Part shown: positions 43,580 to 53,800 of the stretch, one piece after another
Layout of the letters: every line of letters begins with the position of its first letter
Numbering within the stretch: position 1 is the first letter of the stretch
Assembly: GCA_025331565.1 (NCBI GenBank)
Contig: JAFREQ010000185.1
Span: 1-64,000, forward strand
Length of the DNA stretch: 64,000 nt
Origin: Holacanthus passer
Taxonomy: Eukaryota; Chordata; Actinopteri; Pomacanthidae
Direction of reading: 5' to 3'
Translations under genes and position numbers: made by a program
Notes under the pieces: model-generated
What the model was told of the DNA's origin: nothing
The model's input: only the letters and a program-made list of their open reading frames with translations
Database searches by the model: none

Positions 43580-45130
43580 AACACACTGCAACACAACACA
43601 GACATGGAATACAACAACACAGAAACAATGAGGACAACGATGATGATGATGATGATGCCAGATCAGGCCAGACCCAATTCTCTGACACCTCATTTATGTT
43701 AAAAAAACAGATTTTTTCTTCCTGGCTAGTACCTTCTGACCCTTCACCGCTGTCGATCAGGTGTAGAGTCTTTAAAGTTTAATCAAAGTCGCAGAATACC
43801 AGTTAAGTTGCCCTCTGTTAGTAACAAGAGCTTTTAGCATTTACACATCAAAAATAAACGTCATTACATGAACGTCAGGAGTGAGCAGAGTGTATTTAGA
43901 GTATTACTTTAGTCTTTGATTATACCCTCAAACGAGAAAGATTTCACATCAAAGAAGCACAGAAGCAACAATATGATTTTTAAACATTTATAGTTCAGAT
44001 AAATCAAGTTCTTTATAAGTATCCAGCATCAGTCTGATAAATTATTGTTTCCTTCTATCAACTAATAAAACTGTCAACTAATCAGTTCATACACTAATCA
44101 TTGAGTTCGAAAATGTGACAGTTTGGAAGGTTGACTTATGGCATAGATGTGCTGTAAATATTTCAATGTATAATATGTATTTTCAATCAGAAGTCAAATT
44201 AATCTTATGAATAGTTTTATAACTGTCACATCAACACATGAAGTGACCTCTTGATACAGATGTTGAGACACCGTCAAAGAAATAATTTGAGAAAATCAGT
44301 GGAGAGAATAACCATTTTATGTTTTATTTTATTTAACACTTTTAAGAGGTTGAAAAATGACTTCTTTCAAGTTTTCACAAAATGTGAAAAACACCAAAAT
44401 TTTTCAGTCAACACAGACACACACCCACTGTAACATGCATACACACAGGTGTTCTCCTGCCATCCAATCAGAGTGCAGGGAGGGGTGGCCATACAGTTGT
44501 AGCAGAGCTTGCTGTCGTCTTTCTACTTGTTATTTTTCTATCTGACTACTAAAAAGATTCAGATGTTTTTTTAAAGTCTGACAGTCGTGTAGCAGAACGC
44601 TGTAAACAGAAAAAATAATTTATAAACTCTTCTCTGTGTGAAAAAAACGACCTGAATGTGTTGGTCTAACATGATTTTATATTTAAAAAAGAACCTGTGA
44701 TGCTTGTCTGTGTGTGGAAGAAAAAGTCAGTAAGTGATGATGTTTTTATATATATATATATATATATAAAGAACTTTTATTATGATGAAAAAAGCACTAT
44801 TTTAAAATGAGAATATTTTGGCATGTTGTTGGTTCTTTGGTCTCATCCATTGTCCCAGAAACTCAGACAACAATATGCCTGATTATATTTCTGATGATCA
44901 CTGGAGATGAGGTCAGAAAACTAATCTCCATGTTTACACTCCACAAAAAATGTTTTTTTACTACAATATTTATTGGGTCCTAAAAACATCATGAACAATC
45001 AGTGAATGATGGACAATATTTTTTGAATACAAATGAGTTTGTTTGAAGAGCTTTTGAGAGTCAAGTGTCTGATCCATAATCCTGAAACATAATGACTTAC
45101 AAAACAAAACAAAAAAAATAGAATAGAGTA
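43580..45130 (+). other. Probable nyap2 3' UTR and downstream region
   Basis: Candidate AATAAA signals occur near 43853 and 44065. A GATGATGATGATGATG run at 43637-43657 and a (TA)n run at 44748-44768 are visible. There is no other gene. Confidence 0.4.
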
Positions 45131-47500
45131 AAACCTGACAACCTTAAAAACAATGACTTTCACAAATATAGAAACAATGCAACAGTGAAGAAGTCCACGC
45201 TTATTGTCTCACAGATCAAAGTTCAAAAGGTTTTACATTAATTCATGTTTTACATTTCGGATCAGACAGATTGTTTCACTCACTTCTAGGTTGTTGTTTC
45301 TTTGTAGATTTGGTGCTTTTGTGTCGAACACCATCTTCAATCAGAACATCTGAGACAAAAACAAACTGAACTTCAGTTTAAACTTCAGCAGCCAGACAGG
45401 AAGCACATCAAGGTCACCTGAAAGTCATGTGACAGTCACCTGAAAGTGACCTGATGGTCATATGACAGTCTGAGTTTTTGGGGCAGTGGAAAGAAATGAC
45501 TTGATGAATGGAGTGTATTGATTTATTGATGGATATGAATGAGTTGATTGATTAGCATGATGTCAAATCAAAGGTAACATGGGACAGAAGTAAAGCATTG
45601 TGGGATACTGTAGTGAAACCAGTGTGATTCATGTCAATCAGCTTGAAGCCACAGGGAGATTTAATGTTTTAATATGCACAGTCAAAATCACACGCACACT
45701 GTTCAACAATGTTCACAAACCTAGATTCTCACTAAGTTTATTTTTTTTCTTCAGTGCAAAATTATTTGTTTGTCACATTAAATATGAGATCAGCTGTGAT
45801 TTCAGATGTAAAACTAAGTGCACTTCTTCAGTTTCTTAAACTTAAAATTCACACATACAGTTGACATAAAGAACAAACATTTAAAAACAGTTTGTTTTTA
45901 TGATGGGATTTTATTGGATCATCCCTTTAGACATGTTCTGGTGGAAGTCTTCATCCATCTATCAATATTTATATTTAAACATGGTTCAAATCTGTAGTGA
46001 AGACTGTTTGTATGGATTCATGAATAGATGTGTGTCTCTGAAGGATTTACACAGAAAGTAAAAATACTGCAAAGATTGTATTTCTTTCTTTCAAAGCTTT
46101 TCAGTCTGCATCCACCGGACTCCTCCACCCTAAAATCCCTCTGAGTCAGATTAAAATCACCTGAGGAAAAACCCTCAACATGATGACTGAGGAGATCACA
46201 TCAACAGAAGAACACAAAGGTTATTAAACTGTAAGTGACATAGAAAGATTCAGAGTTGGCTAATATCACAGAATAGACGGAAACTTCAGAGCATCGTCTC
46301 CCAGACGCATTTTAAGGCACAAATAATCATAAAATCCTTTGTAAAAGATGTTTTCCGAAAACATTGTAACTGAAGATGCTCTAAGAAATGATGATGAATT
46401 AACAAATGACTCCCAAAAAACTACGTTTACTTATGTTTTTTTGTTTTTTAGCATTTTTAGCTGCACTTTTACAATTAAAGCTGGTGTTCTTCGTTAAATG
46501 ATGTCAAATGAGTGATTATGTTGAAATTAGACAAGAAAGAAATAAAATTAAACTAACACACAAATTAAGTCAACAATCGATCTTTGAGTTCCTGCTGTCA
46601 GCCCTCTTCCATCTGATCTCTGCATCACTTCCTGTCTGATATTGTCACTCAACACTCTCTTTAAGTGATGGAAACACATCTAGAAATTTAGTGAGTGTTC
46701 ATAGAAACCCTTTGATCAGTCGTTATGGGGAAACAAGGCTGTGGTTGTCCTGACTTTGGATTTACATCCAGGCCAACTGACCGGCTGATGTAGTCACCCT
46801 GCGTATTCATCTGCCCACAGCAGTGTTTGTTTGTTAGTTTGTTTTTTGTAAAACTAACTTTCCTGTTTTCAATATTAATGTTTGTTTGATTATTTAGTGA
46901 GTAGAATAATGTGTCTACCCTCCAATGGTCCAAGTGTGTAAGTACACCGACTTATATTGAATAACAAATTCCACATCAATCAACACTTTTTAAAAACTTC
47001 CCAAATATAAAGTTGTTTTTTTGTTCAGAATTGTCTCATTCTACTGTTTTCTTGACATTTCATTTTAAAGCTTAAAGCTTGGTCTGTTGGAGAAACAAGC
47101 CAGAATGAGCTTGAATTTGAAAGTATTCAACTGGAAAAAATCCCAACAGGCCTCCCTCCAAATCCTGAAAACACCTGAAGGCTCAGTGCCTGAATTCTGC
47201 TGGAGGACGAGTCCACAAGAGCATCATCGTTGTCCTCATGTCTCATTCACATCTAAGAAAACATTTAATTTTATTGTTATGAACGTTAATAACGAACCTG
47301 TCCAACAGAAATACAGCAGCCATTTTTTGGGCCTTCCAGTCCCTCTGTTCTTGTCGAGCTACATCAATGTTGACTCTGCTTCGACCTCTATTTTTTCTTT
47401 TTTCGTCAGAACATTAATTTATTTAATTCTGTTGGGATATAAAGAGAATTTTAACAAATATTACAAAAACGTTTCTCCACTTTGACTTTGAAAGGGCGAT
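45131..47500. other. Intergenic, nothing recognised
   Basis: AT-rich sequence between nyap2 and the zinc-finger gene. The 132-codon frame at 47087-47485 has no family motif or splice support. Confidence 0.45.
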
Positions 47501-47694
47501 CGTCAATGAACCGGAAGTAAACATCAGAGCGCCATGTTGGATATACAGACGGTGGATAACCATCCTACTGTTTGCTTTTCTGACCAGCTCACACACTTTC
47601 ACAGACTTGCCTGACTGTGGTCACATTTCATTCTGACACCTGTTAAACTTTATAGTTTCCTCCGTCAGATCTTCCGTTGAGCTCGCGGCTCGTG

Positions 47695-47817
47695 ATGGAG
47701 GCGAGCAGAACTTTTTGCTGTCAGACGGAGCTGATCATGGAGATGGCGGTGGAGTCCGCGGTCTGTGTCCTGCAGGAGAGACTCGGACAGGCGGGGACAG
47801 ACAGCGAGGGGAGGCGG
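47695..47817 (+). CDS. Zinc-finger gene exon 1
   Basis: The ATG at 47695 opens 41 codons, ending AGGCGG|GTGAGG in phase 0. The CpG-rich context upstream (47500-47694) fits a promoter. Confidence 0.75.
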
Positions 47818-50800
47818 GTGAGGACATGAATTCAGGTTAAAATCAATGTAGACGAAGATGGGGGATGGAAGTTTATCTGAGAGATCAGAGACGTCCAGAG
47901 GAAAATCCGCCGTCACTTCCTGCTTTGCTGGAGAGTGGCTTTCACGCGCGAGACACAGTAACAGCAACATGTGAAATATGTGAAGATTAAAATTAGTTCC
48001 GTAGATAATATTAACATTTAATTCAGCAGATGAGATTTCAAAAAATATCCTGATGTTCAGACATTCCTTTTTGTACGAAAGAAAATATGTTGTAAACACA
48101 GTGACGGGCGCCATCTTGTCTGTCATGGCGTCCTCCCAACGATATACAGAAACTTTTATTTACTTTCAGTAAATTTTAATTATCTACTTGAACTTTGTTT
48201 CATTTACAGGAACAATTCTACATCTACAGGGGTTTTTTTAATCTACAGGAACTTTCATTTATCTACAGTAACATTTATTTATTAACGGGAACTTTTTTTG
48301 GTTTAGAAACATGTATTTATCTACAGGAACTTTGTTTCAAACACATTTCAAGCTGCGCTCAAGTTAACTTCCTGTTCGGATCAGTGACTTTCAGAATAAG
48401 AGGGCGGGAGTGTTAGCAAGTGTGATGGTGATAAATTTCCACTGAATGAAAGTATAGATTATGAGTTCAGATCAATGAAATTCCAGAACACGCTGCACAT
48501 AACACAACGACCATCAGCCAACCAGACCACAGTATTAAGTCCAGTTTAATGATCAGCTCGTGATTTATGTGTGACGACAAAAATCATGTTTAGGCACGCG
48601 CAAACTTTGTTTTCACAATCAAAGACAAAGTAAACACTGACTAACAGGCTGTAACTCACTTGTTCTAGTGTAGACTTCTTGTTTGACCAACAGTCTAAAA
48701 CCTAAAGAGTCTCAGTTTAGTTTGACATAGAAAACAGAGAATCTGACACCGGAGAATTTTTGCTCAGAAAACGTATCCAGTTAATCAATCATTAAAATGG
48801 TTACCACGAATCAACAAATTGTTTCAGCTCTCGTTTGGTGTGTGTTTAAAGGGAGAAGGTGGAAAGTTTAAATGAAAATGAACAAAATCTTTTGTCTTGT
48901 AACAGTATACAGTTTCAGTCTGTAACCGGGGATGCACCTTCAACTTGATGCTGTGTTTCCGCTGCAGGCTCAGCTGACTGCCGTCCTGGATGTGATGACC
49001 AGAGAGGCCATTCGTAAAATCTGCACAGTGTTCACTGAGCTGTACATGAGCTTAGTGATGGAAAACAAAGCTCTGAAGGACGAAGTGGGACATCTGGAGT
49101 CAGAACTGAGGTCAAAAATGGAGAAAAACTGTGGAGCCGATAAGAGCACAACACAGACGATTTATAAGATCAAACCATCAGGTGAGTTTAACATTGAAAT
49201 CTCACAGGAGAACCTGAACAGATCTCATCATGAGGGGGACAAATATTCCTGAAATACTATTTAAGAATTCACAAGAGCTGAAGAAGCTTCTCGGATGAGA
49301 AGTGAAACGTCTTCAAGAATCCACACCAAGTCCAGTTGCCTTCGACTTAACTCGCTTTTGTAATTCACAAGAGTTTCCACTAATTTTCAGCTACTGATAG
49401 ATATATGAAACTAAGTATAGTATAAATAATTAAGTATTCTAATATGGCCTTTTGATTATATGTGTATTATAATGTAGCAAATGTATACAAAATAACATAG
49501 CATACTAAATTAGTAATAAACTGTGTTCTGAGTCATGTTAGGCATTACATGACTCTTTACACATGTAAAACAACAATCTGAGTAACGCAATAAAGGCAAA
49601 GGTTCATCAGAATCAGTTTTATTGGCCAGGTATGTGTACACATACAAGGAATTTGACTCCAGTTTCATATCATCATAATATGACACTGTCATTAAACCAT
49701 AATATGAAATTATTCTCCTGTCAGAGTCCTGATCAAGTATAAAGATAATAAAATGAGTTAGACTCACAAAGGATGTCGAGGCTACCCTGAACACAAAACG
49801 GGAGCTTTTAGAGCTGCTATTAGGAGGTAGAAGTACAAGAGGAAGCCGGAGCAGAAACTCCAGTGGAAAAACACGAGACATCTTGAGTGCAAAGATGACC
49901 ATTGCTGGTTTCAGACCAACTGGCCAGAGGCAGTGAAGGCAGCTTGGATGGCAATGAACTTCATATGTTCTTCAGTAGATTTGACATGATGGCCCATGCT
50001 CACCCCCTTTGACTCATCTGTTGTCTGCTTCCAACCCCCATCTACTTCCCTGTCCCCCCTCCGCTCCTTACAGGCCCCCCTTTCCTGTTAAACCTGTGAC
50101 ACCCAGGTGGACAGTCTTACAACAACATGCAACACAAGATTGCTCAGCTGAGTTTCGAGTTTTAACGAGAGACCTAAATAAAAGACGAACTCGTCCGCCG
50201 GCAATGGGAAAAGAGTATACTGACTATTTTTTAAGGTTTATCAGTGTTTTAAAAAAAACTGCATATGTGAGCTAATTTTGGTATAAAAGTGCTGTGGGAG
50301 TGGTAGTCAGCCTTCCTCTGCTTCCCAGACTAACTGTCCCTCCAACCTGATGACTCCACCCCTCTCGCGCTTCACAGTTGACCATGTAAGAAGACAGCTG
50401 CAGACCCTGATGATGTAAGCCCCAGAGTCCTCAAAGTCTGTACCCCCCAGGTTTGCGGAGGGTGGCGAGCACTGTGAGGGTCATGTTGTTTGACTTCTCC
50501 AGTGCTTTCAACCCCATCCGGCCAGCTCTCCTTGGTGAGAAGCTGACAGCGATGCAGGTGGTACCCACCTCGTGTCCAGGATTGTCAAACCCCTGACTGT
50601 CAGACTGCAGGACATGCTCCTGCAGCACTGGGGCCCTACATGGTACAGTCCTGTTCCCCTTCCTCTTCACCCTCTACATCATAGACTTCAACAACCACAC
50701 AGAGTCCTGCCATTGTCAGAAATTGTGGACAGTGTGGACATTGTGGAAGACTCCGACTACCTGGTAGTGTACTCTGACAATAAAGGGGTTGAGAACACTG

Positions 50801-53800
50801 ATGCCCTCTACAAGAAGGGCTAGAGCTGTGTCTATGTGCAAGTCTGCTGTATTTATACTGTACATTTTAAATATTATTTATTTCAAGTGTAATTCAAATT
50901 TTATTTACATAGTATTTATATATTGTAGAATGATTCACTAATTTTACACCTTTATTTTTACTTATTACTATTTCTTGTTTTCTCTATATATAGTCATATA
51001 TTTTTGTTTAATGCACATATTTTACGTAATTCTAGCTCAGATTTTCATGCAGATTGATATTTCTATTATAGAATGGGAAAACCTGTGCCATCGGGGATCA
51101 ATTTCAGATTCTAATTCCTGAAGACCAGCTTTTTCGAACAAAAGCCGTAAATGAACCTCAAGTGTTTAATATTTTATTCCAAAAAGATTTCAATAGAGGT
51201 AAGGATGATTGGGCTGAAGACTGAAGTGCTCTGTTTCAGGGGAAACTTGTGACTGTCTTGTTTGCACTCTTAGATTATTTGACATATTTCCCGTCTAAAT
51301 CATCCAGATGGGCCCGCCCTCTCACTGGACATCAACCAACCAGCTGCCAACCCAGCTGCCCTCGCCATGGCCATCCTTAACTCTGCCAAATCCAGTCACA
51401 GAGCCGGCAGCAACCCTCAAGTTCCTCTGGTCATCATCAGCCAACCGCTCCCCGGACCAGTCACAGGCCAGAGCAGCCCACAGTTACTGCCAGAGAAACC
51501 GGATCAAACCACCAGTAACACGAACACCACTGCTTCCGCTCCGTCAGCTGCTTTGAGTCACACTGACCTTCAGACTGAGGTGGTGCTAGAAATGAACCAG
51601 GTCTCTATAGATCCTGATGAATCACCAGGAGATGTAACCCAGTCCTCCACGGACATGACATCACTTCCTGTTGGCAATAATCAGCCAACCAGGGAGCCCA
51701 CAGCCCGTGCAGAAATGCCCACTCTTGAGGAAGAACAAGCCGTTGTTGTCGTAAGTGTTTTACATAATATATTCAATATAGAGCTGTTTAATAAAGATTA
51801 ATTGATTAGTTGATTAAAATTCATCTCCAACTATTTTCATAATCGATTAATCATTTCAGTCATTTCTCAAACATGTCAAATATTTGCTGGTTCCAGCTTC
51901 TTCAGTGTAAAAATTTCCAGCTTTTCTTTCTGCAAATGAAGGTTGCGGATTGTTGGATAAAGAAGCAATTTGAAGACGTCACTTTGGGCTCTGAGAAACT
52001 GTGATGAACATTTTTTAACAATTTTTTGACATGTTATAGACTAAACAATTGTGAAAATAATCAACAAACATGAAACATTCACTTATTATTCTTTCCCACA
52101 TTTTCCCTCTGTGGAATCAATAAAGAATTATCATATCTTTATTTACCTTCAGAGAGAACCACTAATTTAATATTTATTGTTTTCTCTGTTTTAGTCCTCC
52201 ATTTTCTGTTCTGCTCCTCCTTAAATTTGCTTTTCTTCTTCCATGTTTTAGTTTTAGTATAACATTCTCACCAGAGAAAACACTTTGTATTAAACTACAA
52301 CAATGTTTTAATTTACTGATTATTTCTAACTGCTTCTACTTTGTTTTTTTCAATCATTGTTAAGCGATTGTCAATAAAACAAATGTGCAAATGTTTCACA
52401 TTAAAAGCATTCCAGTGGGTTGAAGGGCAGAATCTCTTTCCTGGTACGCTCTTAATGAGAAATATTAACAGGAAGTGTTGAGTTTCATTGACAGTAGCTC
52501 AACAGCAATTGAAAAAACATCCAGTAGAAGCAAGCACATGAGACTTTGCTATTATTTAAATACTGGCTTTTCTTTGAGAATTTACAGTATTACCAAAAGA
52601 GGGAGTGCAACATGAGTTGACCTTTAGGGTGCAAATAATGATTATTTTCATTATCAATTCATCTGCAGATTATTATTACAATAATCAAATAGTCGTTTAG
52701 TTTATAAAATCTGAGAAAATGGTAAATAAAATGCCCATCACAAATGTGACCCAAATCTACAAACATCACAGAAACTAAGATCAGAGAAGGCACCTTTGCT
52801 TGAGAATGCTTGACATTCACAATCAGTTTACAATCAGTAAATTATTAGAATAATTGGTGATTGGCTAATCGTTTCAACCTTAGTGACCTCTAAAGTCGAT
52901 CATTTTGATTGCAAAGACAGATTTCATGAAATGTAATGGTTGTGCGTTTTTCATGATGTTTTGAAGCAGCAGTTACAGCTGCTACAGCATAAAAGGGGGA
53001 ATAATTGATCAATGTTGTTGAATTTACCATTGATCAGCTGTTAATCATTGATTACATACTGTCTCTTTGTTATTGAAGCAAAATTGTAATAAACCGTGTT
53101 GCATGATTAGTAATATATAATAATTACTGATATTGTATAATAAATCACAGATTCAGGTTTGAAGAGATTATAATAAATGTTTTTGTATTGAAAACCTGCA
53201 ACAATGGAATCAATCGTGTTTTCCAGGATGCCGACAAGAAGATGGAAAGTGCTGAAGACGCTGAGGAGCAGACGCTCACTGAGAGTCGATCAGGTGAGAC
53301 AGGTAACTGTCACATTAAGTATTTTATTAACTGTTTTAATTTGCTCTAGCTGTTGAAAAGCCAAATCTCTTTCTGTTGTAGCCAAGTGTGAGAAAATCAG
53401 ACAAAGGGAGGTTTCAAGCATTAATCAAGTGTCATATACAGTACAGTCAGACTGCAGGTCGTGTGTGAGTGTGAGAGATCTACCTGTGTCCGGTCTGGTC
53501 TGCTATGCCACTAAATTTCTGATCAGGACAATTCAGACGAGGAACCAGCAGGTGATCTCATGTTAAAAAAGGCAATGACATACTGTTTCTGATAGGAATG
53601 GCTCAATTTCTGTAGTTGAGATATTGCAAAGAAAGGAACGCCATGTACTGCTCTCGGTGTGGCTATCACTTTAAATGTGAAACACCCTTAAAGCACAACA
53701 GCAGCATGCTGACAGATGCACTGATGGAATTCATGGTGATGGTGTGTTTAAAAAGCACTTTAACTTAATGATTTTATCCTCTTGAAGCAGCACATTTCAC

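Noticed and set aside
47665..48126. 153-codon minus-strand ORF opposite the first zinc-finger exon
   Set aside because: Antisense shadow across promoter, exon 1 and intron 1, with no recognisable domain.
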